A stretch of 64,000 nt of DNA from CAIWHR01 sp963726775 (GCA_963726775.1 CAVSDL010000007.1:124001-188000); one strand, 5' to 3'. Shown: positions 19,521-30,385, counted from the first letter of the stretch. The notes: a model not told the origin generated them from the sequence alone. Made by a program: numbers and translations.

Positions 19521-20275
19521 ATGAAACAGGATGCCTCGTGTTTCGCACGAAGCTCCTCGGCGCTGGCGATGGCGGCGGCGCTGTTTGCGCCACCCTCGCC
19601 GGCGTCCGACCTCGTCGCCGTGCGTGCCGTGGCCGGTCTCCCCCAGGCGGGCATCGCCGCCGATCGGGCGCTCGTGTGGCGCAATGTCGGGGTCGTGGCC
19701 GAAAGCGATCTGGTCGACGTCGAGGCGAAGATCGCAACGTGTTCATCGGGGCCGGCGGAAATTCCATCCGGCATCGATAACGCGGGCGCGACATGCAACG
19801 GCCCGTCCGGCTTCGCCGTCGATGCCGGACTTGGCCGCCAGTTCAGAGCAACGCTCAAGATTCCCCGCTGGCACACGGATGCACCGTTCGTCGATCTCAC
19901 GCTGCGCAGCTGGCGTTCGACGACGGCGCTTTCCAACAGCCACGGTCGCGCGACCGGGTCGGCTGCCGAACTTGCCGTGACCCATCCGCTCGGTCCGGTC
20001 GACGCGTACTATGGTTATTCGACGCCGCTTGCGTCGTTCGGCGCCCAGGGCATTTGGCGTTCGGCGTTCGCGGGTCTCTCCTGGCAAGCGGCGCAGGGCA
20101 CGACACTCGAATTCGTAGCCGACCGGGGAACGGAGACCGCGACGGGGGCGATCGACCGCTTACTCACTTTGCGGATTCTGCACGCGGCAACCGCCCGCGG
20201 CATCAGGTTCGCCGCCTGGACGACACGCGCGGTCGACGACCGCGCTGACGCAATTCGCGTCGGCATCGGCCTCGA

Positions 20276-20288
<13 letters not shown>
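19521..20288 (+). CDS. Putative outer-membrane beta-barrel protein
   Basis: 255 residues from the ATG at 19521; a GTG at 19494 overlaps the upstream stop. A signal-like stretch (SSALAMAAALFAPPSPAS) is followed by alternating polar/hydrophobic strands such as AELAVTHPLGPVDAYYGYSTP and RSAFAGLSWQAAQGTTLEFVADRG. The C-terminus is GIGLDYAF: a final Phe with alternating hydrophobics is the usual signal for BAM-dependent insertion. One Cys pair lies in the N-terminal third. No family recognised. It is probably co-transcribed with the repeat protein, and its 3' end overlaps the convergent response regulator gene by 13 bp. Confidence 0.6.
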
Positions 20289-21705
<1,417 letters not shown>

Positions 21706-21709
<4 letters not shown>

Positions 21710-23058
21710 GCAATGACCGGCAGCGTCAGCTCCACCGCCGTTCCTTCGCCTTTGACGCTGCGGATCTCGAACGTCCCGCCGAGACGCTCGATCACGCGCT
21801 TGGCCAGCGGCAGGCCGAGGCCCAGGCCTTTGGGCTTCGTCGTGTAGAACGGCCGCATGATGGCGCGCATGTCGGCAGCGGAAATGCCGGCGCCCGTGTC
21901 CCGGATCAGCACGCGGACACGCCGGTGGTCAGCGCTGAGTCCGGTCGCGATGGCGATCGTGCCCTCGCCGGAGATCGCCTCGAGCCCGTTGACCACGAGA
22001 CCCGCGAGCAGGTGGCGCAGCGTCCCCGGATCGCCCTGCACGCGAGGGTCGGCGGGATCGAGCTCCAATTCGGGAACGACCCCCCTGCGCTGGAACTCGT
22101 GCCGCAGCCCTTCCATCGAATCCGTGACGAGCTGGTTGATGCCCACCGGCGTGTAACCGCTGCCCGGCGGCCGCGCGAACGACAGAAGGTCGCGGATCGC
22201 CGCCTCGATGCGGTCCGCCGACGTCACGATGGCGTTCGCCTCCTCGCGCCAGTTGCAGTCGGGCGCGTCGAGTGCCAGCTCCGCCGACGAGCGAATCGAT
22301 GCGAGAGGATTGCGGATCCCGTGCGCGACAGTCGAACCCATCTCGCCTACCGCCGCCATCGTCTCGGCCTCGACCAGCCGCGCGTGCTGCGCATTCAACT
22401 GCGCCGCGGCGCGCCGGATGATGCCCTGCAGAACCGCGAATAGCAGAAGGCCGCCCACGAGCGTGCTGCCCCAAACCAGCCCCTGCGCCGCCAGCAGTGT
22501 CTCCTCCAGCTTGCGCGCGGCCTTGTACAGTTCGACGACGGCTACCGGCGACGACAGTTTCTCGCCGTAGATCGGAATATAGCTCTCGACGAAGAACGTC
22601 CCCGGCGGAAGCGCGTCGTGCTCCGGCTTCGCTCCGCTGAACTTGCCGGTGTACCCGCGCTTGAACACGACGGCGCCGCCGAGCGCCTCGTCGAGCTCGT
22701 CGTTGTCGGCAAACTGCCGCCCGACGAGTGCCTGGTCGCTGGACCAGAGGATCGTCTTTTCGCGCCCGTAAACGTTGGTCCGCACCACCTCGGGCATCCG
22801 CGACACGTGCGAAAAGTACTCGGCGAGCCCCTGCGGCACGGGACCTCCGGCTCCGGGCTCGAAGGCGAGCACTTCCGCGTTCTCCGCGCGGGTCACGCTC
22901 TGGACAAAATCGCGCGACGTCTGCGCGTCGAGCGCAAGGAGCCGATTCTCGATGAACCGCGACAGGAGCAGCGCCGTAGCCACCGCGGTGACTGCGAGGG
23001 TTCCGAAGCTCAGGAGCGAGAACCAGCGGACGAGATTGAACGGTCGTGACGAGAACAT
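21706..23058 (-). CDS. Membrane sensor histidine kinase
   Basis: 450 residues, partner of the overlapping sigma-54 regulator. Transmembrane helices near 12-32 and 193-212 flank a periplasmic sensor domain of about 160 residues. Then comes a HisKA domain with the phospho-acceptor H246 in VAHGIRNPLASIRSSAEL, and an HATPase domain (N box VVNGLEAI, G boxes DTGAGIS and GLGLGLPLAKRVIERLGG). The periplasmic domain has no recognised fold. Only 165 bp separate it from leuA, which ends facing its 5' side. Confidence 0.92.
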
Positions 23059-23223
23059 GGGAACGCGCGGTCAGCTATGTAAACACTGCGACAATTGTGC
23101 CCCTTCCGCAAGAAGGCGGTTCGATTTCTGATCCGGCGACGAGTACACGCCCATTGGCGCGATCCGCACCGACAGGCGTGATTCGCCTTTGTCGCATCCC
23201 CAGGTATGACTCGCGCGGCCGAC

Positions 23224-24765
23224 CTACGCCGCCAGCTGCGGGTTCAACCGCTCGTGCTTGCCGTGCAGTTTATTCAGCGCGTTGAGGTAGGCCTTCGCAG
23301 ACGCGACGATGATGTCGGTGTCGGCGCCGTTGCCGTTGACGATGCGTCCGTCGCGCTCCAGCCGCACGGTGACCTCCCCCTGCGCATCGGTCCCCCCGGT
23401 AATGGCGTTCACCGAGTACAGCAGCATCTTCGAGTTCGTCGGGACCATTCGCTCGATCGCCTTGAACACGGCATCGACCGGGCCGTCGCCATTCGTTTCG
23501 GCGCGGAGTTCGGTGTCGCCGGCGGCTATCGCGACCCGCGCGTGCGGCGTGGTGCCGGTCTCGGAGACGACCGTCAGCGTGAGCAACCGGAAGTGTTCCT
23601 GTTCCGGAGTGATGGACTCGTCCGACATCAGCGCCTGCAGGTCCTCGTCGAATACCTGACCCTTCTTGTCGGCGAGCTCCTTGAACTTCACGAACGCGTG
23701 GTTGACCGCGTCGTCACCACCGAGGTCGATACCGAGCTCGGCGAGCTTGGTCTTGAACGCGTTGCGGCCCGAGAGCTTGCCCAGCGAGAGCTTGTTGGCA
23801 CCCCAGCCCACGTCCTCCGCGCGCATGATCTCGTAAGTCTCGCGGTGTTTGAGCACGCCATCCTGGTGGATTCCCGATTCGTGCGCGAACGCGTTGGCGC
23901 CGACGATCGCCTTGTTCGGCTGCACCGGGAAACCCGTAATGCCCGAGACGAGCTTCGACGCCGCGACGATCTGCGTCGTGTCGATCCGCGTCGTGCACGG
24001 AAACACGTCCTTGCGCGTCTTTACCGCCATTACGATTTCCTCCAGCGACGCATTGCCGGCCCGCTCGCCGAGGCCGTTGATCGTGCATTCGACCTGCCGC
24101 GCGCCGTTCATCACCGACGACAGCGAATTGGCGACCGCGAGCCCGAGATCGTTGTGGCAATGGATCGACCAGACTGCCTTGTCCGAGTTCGGAACGCGTT
24201 CGCGCAGGGTGGCGATCAGCGCGCCGAACTGCCAGGGCATCGTGTAGCCCACCGTATCCGGTATGTTGACCGTCGTCGCGCCGGCGGTGATCGCGGCCTC
24301 GAGCAGGCGGCACAGGAAATCGGGTTCGGAGCGTCCCGCGTCTTCGGGCGAGAATTCGACGTCATCCGTATATTCGCGCGCCCAGCCGATGGCCTTCACC
24401 GCCTGGCCGAGAACCTGCTCTGGCGTCATCCGCAGCTTCATCTGCATGTGAATGGGCGAGGACGCGATGAAGGTATGGATGCGGCCCGATTTGGCGGGCT
24501 TCAACGCATCGCCCGCCCTGCGGACGTCGTTTTCGTTCGCGCGGGCGAGACCGCACACGGTGCTGTCATGAATCGCGCCCGCTATCGCCCGCACCGCCTC
24601 GAAGTCGCCGTTCGACGAGGCCGGGAACCCCGCCTCGATGACATCGACGCGCAGGCGCTCGAGTTGCTTCGCAATGCGCATCTTTTCGTCCTTGGTCATC
24701 GATGCGCCCGGGCTTTGCTCGCCGTCGCGCAACGTCGTATCGAAAATGATCAGATGGTCGGCCAT
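23224..24765 (-). CDS. leuA: 2-isopropylmalate synthase
   Basis: First committed step of leucine synthesis (2-ketoisovalerate plus acetyl-CoA). 513 residues from the ATG at 24765 (MADHLIIFDTTLRDGEQSPG), preceded by GGGAG. The catalytic barrel has FDTTLRDGEQ and the metal ligands HCHND and NGLGERAGN. The C-terminal regulatory domain for leucine feedback begins around residue 390. Its own promoter and a leucine leader peptide lie upstream, so it can be controlled separately from pssA, psd and the ilv genes ahead of it. Confidence 0.96.
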   Translation of the reverse strand: MADHLIIFDTTLRDGEQSPGASMTKDEKMRIAKQLERLRVDVIEAGFPASSNGDFEAVRAIAGAIHDSTVCGLARANENDVRRAGDALKPAKSGRIHTFIASSPIHMQMKLRMTPEQVLGQAVKAIGWAREYTDDVEFSPEDAGRSEPDFLCRLLEAAITAGATTVNIPDTVGYTMPWQFGALIATLRERVPNSDKAVWSIHCHNDLGLAVANSLSSVMNGARQVECTINGLGERAGNASLEEIVMAVKTRKDVFPCTTRIDTTQIVAASKLVSGITGFPVQPNKAIVGANAFAHESGIHQDGVLKHRETYEIMRAEDVGWGANKLSLGKLSGRNAFKTKLAELGIDLGGDDAVNHAFVKFKELADKKGQVFDEDLQALMSDESITPEQEHFRLLTLTVVSETGTTPHARVAIAAGDTELRAETNGDGPVDAVFKAIERMVPTNSKMLLYSVNAITGGTDAQGEVTVRLERDGRIVNGNGADTDIIVASAKAYLNALNKLHGKHERLNPQLAA

Positions 24766-24806
24766 GGTCCGCTCCCGGTACGCATGAAGGTGTTGGACGA
24801 TCACCG

Positions 24807-24823
24807 GTCGGCTCCGTGCCGAC
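24807..24823 (-). promoter_or_regulatory. Hairpin in the leuL-leuA leader
   Basis: Perfect 6-bp inverted repeat GTCGGC / GCCGAC with a 5-nt loop between leuL and leuA. No T-run follows, so it is not a standard terminator. A GCAGCA just upstream on the transcript (24833-24838) can pair with TGCTGC in the Leu-codon run, giving an alternative fold. Translational or Rho-dependent attenuation would fit better than intrinsic termination. Confidence 0.4.
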
Positions 24824-24853
24824 AGGTGCGGGTGCTGCGAAAGGGGGATGGTC

Positions 24854-24952
24854 TTATCTGCGCGCGGGGCGCAGCAGAAGCAGCAACAGGCCGCCCGCGA
24901 GGGGGCTCGGCGCGGAGAGCGCGATACGGCCAGCGATGAGGTTGCTGTTCAT
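24854..24952 (-). CDS. leuL: Leucine leader peptide of leuA
   Basis: 32-residue ORF not expected by chance in this place. It begins MNSNLIAGRIALS and has six consecutive leucine codons (CTG TTG CTG CTT CTG CTG) at residues 22-27, followed by RPARR and TAA, 88 nt before the leuA start. A run of codons for the pathway product next to a biosynthetic gene is the hallmark of ribosome-mediated attenuation. The -10 element lies only 8 nt before the ATG, so the transcript should begin at or within about 3 nt of the start codon, making the leader peptide essentially leaderless. Confidence 0.8.
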   Translation of the reverse strand: MNSNLIAGRIALSAPSPLAGGLLLLLLRPARR

Positions 24953-24960
24953 TGCGCTCG

Positions 24961-24990
24961 ACTATAACCGCAACTCCGACGCAAAAGCAA
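24961..24990 (-). promoter_or_regulatory. leuL-leuA promoter
   Basis: On the minus strand, -35 TTGCTT (24985-24990), an 18-nt spacer, and -10 TATAGT (24961-24966). It starts transcription beside the leuL ATG and lies just after the pssA stop codon. Confidence 0.7.
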
Positions 24991-25029
24991 GGCCTTGCGC
25001 GCCCGCACCCCGCGCGCGGAGTCCAGCGC

Positions 25030-25791
25030 CTAGCGCAGAGGCGCCGGGCGCCTGCGCAGCATCGTCCACGCCAGTCCCGCGTAGCCCGACAGCGCGTAGC
25101 CGACGAAGCCCGCGAAGAGCACGATCGCCGGTTGGTACGAGAGCAGCGCGATCACCAGCACGAACACGAAGATCGCAAGGAACGGCACGCTCTTCTTGAG
25201 GTTGATCGTCTTGAAACTGTAGTACTTCACGTTGCTGACCATCGTCAGGCCGGCGAACACGGTCACCCCCCACACCCACCACTTGAGGCCGGCAGGGTCG
25301 ATGTTGTAGTCATCGACGATCCATACCATTCCCGCAACCAGCGCTGCCGCAGCGGGACTCGGTATTCCCGTGAACCAGCGCTTGTCCGCGACGTCGAGCA
25401 TCGTGTTGAACCGCGCGAGGCGCAACGCGGCGCCGGCGACATAGACGAACGCCGCAATCCAGCCGAGCTTGCCCATGCCCTTCAGCGTCCATTCGTACAC
25501 GATGAGCGCCGGCGCCGCGCCGAAGCCCACCATGTCGGACAGGCTGTCGTATTCGGCGCCGAATGCGCTCTGGGTGCGCGTGAGCCGGGCGACGCGCCCG
25601 TCGAGGCCATCGAGGACCATCGCGACAAAGATCGCGGCGGCCGCCTGGTCGAAACGCAGGTTCATGGCCTGCACGATCGCGTAAAAGCCGGCGAACAACG
25701 CCGCCGTCGTGAACAGATTCGGCAGCAGATAGATTCCGCGCCGGCGGATTCGGTTCTTGCGGAGCGCGCGCTGGGTGTCGAAATCCGCCAT
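25030..25791 (-). CDS. pssA: CDP-diacylglycerol-serine O-phosphatidyltransferase
   Basis: Makes phosphatidylserine from CDP-diacylglycerol and serine at the inner membrane. 253 residues from MADFDTQRALRK (25791). The CDP-alcohol phosphatidyltransferase motif DG-x2-AR-x8-G-x3-D-x3-D reads DGLDGRVARLTRTQSAFGAEYDSLSD, with all catalytic Asp present. About eight hydrophobic helices, as in the type II (Bacillus-like) enzyme. It lies 60 nt downstream of psd, which uses its product, within the ilv-psd-pssA-leuA block. Confidence 0.94.
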   Translation of the reverse strand: MADFDTQRALRKNRIRRRGIYLLPNLFTTAALFAGFYAIVQAMNLRFDQAAAAIFVAMVLDGLDGRVARLTRTQSAFGAEYDSLSDMVGFGAAPALIVYEWTLKGMGKLGWIAAFVYVAGAALRLARFNTMLDVADKRWFTGIPSPAAAALVAGMVWIVDDYNIDPAGLKWWVWGVTVFAGLTMVSNVKYYSFKTINLKKSVPFLAIFVFVLVIALLSYQPAIVLFAGFVGYALSGYAGLAWTMLRRRPAPLR

Positions 25792-25851
25792 GGCGGGACA
25801 AAGGTAGCACAAACCGCACGCGGCGCGACACCGGCGCGGCCGTCCGACCCG

Positions 25852-26505
25852 TCAGGGCGCGGGAAATTCGGCGAGGATCGTTTCGGTCGCGAAGACCGCA
25901 TCCCCGACGGCAACCTTCGGTAACGCAGACACCGCGAGGTAGACGTCGACTCGCGAGCCGAACCGGATGAAACCATAGCGCTCGCCGCGCGCCAGCGTGT
26001 CGCCCGGCTTGACGTAGCAGAGGATCCGCCGCGCGATGAGGCCCGCAATCTGTACGCACGTGACATCCTGGCCGGCTGCGGTGCGCAGGTGCAGCGCATT
26101 GCGTTCGTTCTCGAGGGACGCCTTGTCGAGTGCGGCATTGAGAAACGTGCCGCGCCGGTACCAGGCATTGGCGACGCTGGCATCCACCGGGCTGCGGTTC
26201 GAATGGACGTTGAACACGTTCATGAACACGCTGATCTTCAGCGCGTCGCGATCGAGATAGGGATCGCGCGTCTTTTCGACCTTGACGATCCTGCCGTCGG
26301 CGGGCGACAGAACCGCGTTGGGCGGCTGCGGAACGGCGCGTGGCGGGTCGCGAAAAAACTGGACGATGAACACTGCGGCGACCCACGCCAGGGCCGCAAA
26401 GATCCAGAGGCCCGCGACCGACAACGCAAGGGCGACGATCAGCGCGAGCGCGACGAACGGCCAGCCTTCGCGGGCAATGATCGGATGCGGGTAATGGGCA
26501 TTCAT
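25852..26505 (-). CDS. psd: Phosphatidylserine decarboxylase, short (PSD-A) type
   Basis: Converts phosphatidylserine to phosphatidylethanolamine. 217 residues, the size of the short archaeal-type class common in Betaproteobacteria. Two N-terminal membrane helices; then SPADGRIVKVEK, FMNVFNVHSNRSPVD, and the self-cleavage site RFGSRVDVYL. Cleavage between Gly and Ser would make the pyruvoyl cofactor. Paired with pssA for phosphatidylethanolamine synthesis. The start at MNAHYPHPIIAREGWPF fits the family. Confidence 0.95.
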   Translation of the reverse strand: MNAHYPHPIIAREGWPFVALALIVALALSVAGLWIFAALAWVAAVFIVQFFRDPPRAVPQPPNAVLSPADGRIVKVEKTRDPYLDRDALKISVFMNVFNVHSNRSPVDASVANAWYRRGTFLNAALDKASLENERNALHLRTAAGQDVTCVQIAGLIARRILCYVKPGDTLARGERYGFIRFGSRVDVYLAVSALPKVAVGDAVFATETILAEFPAP

Positions 26506-26605
26506 TGCAGCGTGCGCAGGCGTTGAAGAAGTCGGGCCGGATTATGCGCCCACGCGGCGTGCGCTGTCATGGGCGACGCCTCGCTTCCGCCCGAAAATGC
26601 CCGCG

Positions 26606-26935
26606 CTACTTCGCCTGCTCGTCGATGCGCCTCGCCATGTCCTCGGCGCCGCGCTTGACGGTATCCTCGACGCCGCGGGCACGCTCCACCGGTGCGCTGT
26701 AGTCGGGTGCCGAAAGCGTCGAAGTGTCGCCCGGAATCGCCGCGGGCGTCGGGCTGCGCCCCAATCCGCCGGGCTCCTTCGTCGCCGACGCCGCCGGATT
26801 GCCCAGCAATCCATATTTCACGAGCGCGTCCTTGGCCAGCATGGCGACAATCACCAGCGCGACGAGGATGACGATGAGCCCGACCCAGCCACCCTGCGCC
26901 CTGTGTCCCGACAACGTGATGCCCGGAGCGGCCAT
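26606..26935 (-). CDS. Conserved small single-span membrane protein
   Basis: 109 residues from an ATG 2 nt after the ilvC stop. One transmembrane helix (GWVGLIVILVALVIVAMLAKDAL, about 20-41) is followed by a Pro/Ser-rich, then charged helical tail (ERARGVEDTVKRGAEDMARRIDEQAK). A protein of this kind often separates ilvC from psd in Betaproteobacteria, but its function is unknown. The open frame extends 207 nt further upstream inside ilvC antiphase and is ignored. Confidence 0.65.
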   Translation of the reverse strand: MAAPGITLSGHRAQGGWVGLIVILVALVIVAMLAKDALVKYGLLGNPAASATKEPGGLGRSPTPAAIPGDTSTLSAPDYSAPVERARGVEDTVKRGAEDMARRIDEQAK

Positions 26936-26937
26936 GG

Positions 26938-27954
26938 TCAGTTGCGCGACTGATCGACCAGCTTGTTCTTCCTGATCCACGGCATCATCGACCGCAGCTT
27001 CGTGCCGACCTGCTCGATCGGATGCTCGGCCGTGAGTCGGCGGTGTGACAGCAGCGTCGGGGCTCCCGCACGATTCTCGAGGATGAAATCCCGCGCATAC
27101 TCGCCGCTCTGGATGCGCGTCAGCGCCTCGCGCATCGCCCACTTCGTCTCCTCGGTGATGATCTTCGGCCCGGTCACGTATTCACCATATTCGGCGTTGT
27201 TCGATATCGAGTAGTTCATGTTGGCGATGCCGCCCTCGTAGATCAGGTCGACGATGAGCTTGACCTCGTGCAGGCACTCGAAGTACGCCATTTCGGGTGC
27301 GTATCCGGCTTCGGTCAGCGTCTCGTAGCCCGCCTTGATCAGTTCGACCAGACCACCGCACAGCACGGCCTGCTCGCCGAAGAGGTCGGTCTCGGTTTCT
27401 TCGCGGAAGTTCGTCTCGATGACTCCGGCGCGGGCGCCGCCGATGGCTCCCGCGTAGGACAGCGCGACATCCCGCGCCTTTTTCGACGCATCCTGGTGCA
27501 CCGCGATCAGCATCGGCACGCCGCCGCCGGCGACGTAGGTCGAGCGCACCGTGTGGCCGGGAGCCTTGGGCGCGATCATCACCACGTCGAGGTCCGTCCG
27601 CGGGACGACCTGGCCGTAATGGACGTTGAACCCGTGCGCGAACGCGAGCGTCGCGCCTTTCTTGATGTGCGGCTCGACGCCGTCCTTGTACACGGCGGCG
27701 ATGTGCTCGTCCGGCATGAGCATCATGACGACGTCGGCGCCTTGCACTGCGGCCTCTACCTCGGCGACCTTCAAGCCCGCCTTTTTCGCCTTGTCCCACG
27801 ACGCGCCGCCCTTGCGCAGGCCGACCGTGACCTTCACGCCCGAATCGTGCAGGTTGAGCGCATGCGCGTGACCCTGCGAACCGTAGCCGACGATCGTGAC
27901 CTTCCTGCCCTTGATGAGGGAAAGGTCGGCGTCCTTTTCGTAAAACACCTTCAT
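26938..27954 (-). CDS. ilvC: Ketol-acid reductoisomerase
   Basis: Isoleucine/valine synthesis: NADPH-dependent isomerisation and reduction of acetohydroxyacids. 338 residues from MKVFYEKDADLS (27954), with GGAGA before it. The Rossmann motif GYGSQGHAHALNL is at about 24-36, catalytic AHGFNVHYGQV at about 106, and the C-terminal knotted domain has ETETDLFGEQAVLCGG and ECLHEVKLIVDL. The short (class I) length is typical of bacteria. It lies downstream of ilvI-ilvN. Confidence 0.97.
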   Translation of the reverse strand: MKVFYEKDADLSLIKGRKVTIVGYGSQGHAHALNLHDSGVKVTVGLRKGGASWDKAKKAGLKVAEVEAAVQGADVVMMLMPDEHIAAVYKDGVEPHIKKGATLAFAHGFNVHYGQVVPRTDLDVVMIAPKAPGHTVRSTYVAGGGVPMLIAVHQDASKKARDVALSYAGAIGGARAGVIETNFREETETDLFGEQAVLCGGLVELIKAGYETLTEAGYAPEMAYFECLHEVKLIVDLIYEGGIANMNYSISNNAEYGEYVTGPKIITEETKWAMREALTRIQSGEYARDFILENRAGAPTLLSHRRLTAEHPIEQVGTKLRSMMPWIRKNKLVDQSRN

Positions 27955-28054
27955 TGTCTTCTCCATTTTTCCCGTCGCACAAGCCGCCGTGCGGCATCCT
28001 GTTCAATGGCCGCGGACGCACGCGATCATGTCGCGAGACGCCGCAAGCGCGCCG

Positions 28055-28546
28055 CTAGACCTTCAGAATCCGCTCCCCGCGCCCGATGCCCGACGCTCCG
28101 GTGCGCACTGTCTCGAGGATCACGCCCGGCTCGATCGCCTGCAGGAACGCATCGAGCTTCGAACCCGTGCCGGTGAGCTCGATCGTGTAGCTCTTGTCGG
28201 TGACATCGAGGATGCGCCCGCGGAAGACGTCGGCGAGGCGCTTCATCTCCTCGCGGTCCTTGCCGGCGGCACGAACCTTGACCAGCATCAGCTCGCGCTC
28301 GATATGATTGCCCTCGGTGAGATCCACGACCTTGACCACGTCGACCAGCTTGTTCAGCTGCTTGGTGATCTGCTCGATCACGTCGTCGGAGCCGACCGTC
28401 ACGATCGTCATCCGGGACATCGTGACATCTTCTGTCGGCGCAACGGTCAGCGATTCGATGTTGTAGCCGCGGGCGGAAAACAGCCCCGAGATCCGTGACA
28501 ACGCGCCCGCCTCGTTTTCGACGAGGATCGAAAGAATGTGGCGCAT
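28055..28546 (-). CDS. ilvN: Acetolactate synthase small (regulatory) subunit
   Basis: Regulatory subunit that confers valine feedback on the catalytic subunit encoded upstream. 163 residues, normal size. N-terminal ACT domain (MRHILSILVENEAGALSRISGLFSARGYNIESL) and a conserved C-terminal domain (YTIELTGTGSKLDAFLQAIEP). Located 76 nt after ilvI on the same strand. It could equally be named ilvH. Confidence 0.96.
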   Translation of the reverse strand: MRHILSILVENEAGALSRISGLFSARGYNIESLTVAPTEDVTMSRMTIVTVGSDDVIEQITKQLNKLVDVVKVVDLTEGNHIERELMLVKVRAAGKDREEMKRLADVFRGRILDVTDKSYTIELTGTGSKLDAFLQAIEPGVILETVRTGASGIGRGERILKV

Positions 28547-28563
28547 GGTCAGGTCCCTCCCGA

Positions 28564-28594
28564 CGGCGCTTCGCGCCCTCCCCCCAGATGGGGG
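28564..28594. repeat. Extragenic inverted repeats between ilvI and ilvN
   Basis: Two adjacent hairpins: GGCGC-TTC-GCGCC (28565-28577) and CCCCC-AGAT-GGGGG (28581-28594). No T-run. They resemble intergenic palindromes scattered through betaproteobacterial genomes and may protect or process the mRNA between the two subunit genes. Confidence 0.4.
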
Positions 28595-28622
28595 CTGGCA
28601 CCTTGGGACGGCCCGGCGGTGC

Positions 28623-30329
28623 TCACAGTTCCTCCGCGAGGATCATCTCGGTGAGGCCCTTGCCGCCCGGCACCATCGGGAACACGTTCTCCGTCTGGTC
28701 GGTGATGAAGTCCATGAAGACGAGGCGGTCCTTCAGCTTGAAGGCCTCCTTCAGCGCACCCTCGACGTCGCCTGGCTTCTCGATCTTCATGCCGACGTGT
28801 CCGTAGGCGTCGGCCAGTTTCACGAAATCGGGCAACGCGTCCATGTACGACTCCGCGTAGCGGTTGCCGTAGAAGAACTCCTGCCACTGCCGGACCATCC
28901 CCATGTAGCGGTTGTTGAGGTTCACGACCTTGATCGGCAGGTGGTACTGCTTGCAGGTCGACAACTCCTGGATGCACATCTGGATCGACGCTTCGCCGGT
29001 GACGCAGGCGACCGTCGCGTCGGGATTCACCATCTTGACGCCCATCGCGGCCGGCAGTCCGAATCCCATCGTGCCCAGCCCCCCCGAGTTGATCCAGCGG
29101 CGCGGCTTGTCGAACTTGTAGTACTGCGCGACCCACATCTGGTGCTGGCCCACGTCGGAGGTGATGAAGGCGTCGCCCTTGGTGAGTTCGTAGAGCTTCT
29201 GGACCACGAACTGCGGCTTGATCAGGGCGCTCTTCGTGTCGTACTTGAGGCAGTCCCGGCGCTGCCAGTCCTTGATCTCGGCCCACCATGCCTTGAGCGC
29301 GACCGGGTCCGGGCGCTGCGGCGAGGACTCGATCAGCTTCAGCATCTCGTCGAGCACGTCGGCGACGTAGCCGACTATCGGGACGTCCACCTTCACGCGC
29401 TTGGAAATCGAGGACGGGTCGATGTCGATGTGGATGATCTTGCGATCGCTGCGGAAGAAGTGCGACGGATTGCCGATCACGCGGTCGTCGAACCGCGCGC
29501 CGATCGCGATCAGCACGTCGCAGTTCTGCATTGCCATGTTCGATTCGTACGTGCCGTGCATGCCCAGCATGCCGGTGAACTGCGGGTCGGTGCCCGGAAA
29601 GCCGCCCAGCCCCATCAGCGTGTTCGTGCACGGGAAACCCAGCAGGCGCACCAGGCGCGTCAGCTGCGGCGATGCGTTGTTGAGAATCACGCCGCCGCCG
29701 GTGTAGACCATCGGCCGCTTGGCGTCGAGAAGGAGCTGCACCGCCTTCTTGATCTGCCCCGAGTGGCCCTTGGTCACCGGATTGTAGGAGCGCAGCGACA
29801 CGGTCTTCGGGTACGCGAACTCCGTGGTCGCCTGCGTGACGTCCTTCGGGATGTCGACCAGCACAGGGCCCGGCCGGCCGGTCGCGGCAAGGTAGAACGC
29901 CTTCTTGATCGTGATGGCCACATCCTTGACGTCCTTGACCAGGAAGTTGTGCTTGACGCACGGTCGTGTGATGCCGACCGTGTCGCACTCCTGGAAGGCG
30001 TCCTGACCGATCGCATGCGTCGGCACCTGCCCGGTGATCACGACCATCGGTACCGAGTCCATGTAGGCGGTCGCGATGCCCGTCACCGCATTGGTGACGC
30101 CCGGTCCGGACGTCACCAGGGCGACGCCCATCTTGTGGCTGGACCGGGAGTAGCCGTCCGCCGCGTGGACGGCACCCTGCTCGTGGCGCACGAGCACGTG
30201 CTTGACCTTGTCCTGCTTGAAAAACTCGTCGTAGATGTTGAGTACCGCGCCACCCGGATACCCGAAGACGTACTCGACGCCTTCTTCCTGGAGGCAGCGG
30301 ATGACGATTTCGGCACCCGTGAGTTGCAT
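28623..30329 (-). CDS. ilvI: Acetolactate synthase large (catalytic) subunit
   Basis: Thiamine-diphosphate enzyme, first common step of branched-chain amino acid synthesis. 568 residues from MQLTGAEIVIRCL (30329), preceded by TAAGG; a GTG 30 nt upstream is less likely. Visible are the TPP-activating Glu in LVRHEQGAVHAADGYSR, the FAD-linked middle domain, and the TPP/Mg motif TGEASIQMCIQELST. The Glu in place of the more common Asp is seen in other betaproteobacterial enzymes. It is first gene of the ilv block. A hairpin lies in its leader at 30361-30385. Confidence 0.96.
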   Translation of the reverse strand: MQLTGAEIVIRCLQEEGVEYVFGYPGGAVLNIYDEFFKQDKVKHVLVRHEQGAVHAADGYSRSSHKMGVALVTSGPGVTNAVTGIATAYMDSVPMVVITGQVPTHAIGQDAFQECDTVGITRPCVKHNFLVKDVKDVAITIKKAFYLAATGRPGPVLVDIPKDVTQATTEFAYPKTVSLRSYNPVTKGHSGQIKKAVQLLLDAKRPMVYTGGGVILNNASPQLTRLVRLLGFPCTNTLMGLGGFPGTDPQFTGMLGMHGTYESNMAMQNCDVLIAIGARFDDRVIGNPSHFFRSDRKIIHIDIDPSSISKRVKVDVPIVGYVADVLDEMLKLIESSPQRPDPVALKAWWAEIKDWQRRDCLKYDTKSALIKPQFVVQKLYELTKGDAFITSDVGQHQMWVAQYYKFDKPRRWINSGGLGTMGFGLPAAMGVKMVNPDATVACVTGEASIQMCIQELSTCKQYHLPIKVVNLNNRYMGMVRQWQEFFYGNRYAESYMDALPDFVKLADAYGHVGMKIEKPGDVEGALKEAFKLKDRLVFMDFITDQTENVFPMVPGGKGLTEMILAEEL

Positions 30330-30360
30330 GGCAATGGCCTTACGCGAGTTGGTGGACACG

Positions 30361-30385
30361 CCCCGCGTGCATGCAACGCGCGGGG
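30361..30385 (-). promoter_or_regulatory. Leader hairpin upstream of ilvI
   Basis: Inverted repeat CCCCGCG / CGCGGGG with an 11-nt loop, 32 nt upstream of the ilvI ATG. No T-run follows and no leader peptide rich in Ile, Val or Leu codons was found upstream on this strand, so classical attenuation is not supported. Confidence 0.3.

Noticed and set aside
30361..30385. Intrinsic attenuator of the ilv operon
   Set aside because: The hairpin has no T-run, and I found no leader ORF with Ile/Val/Leu codon clusters on that strand.
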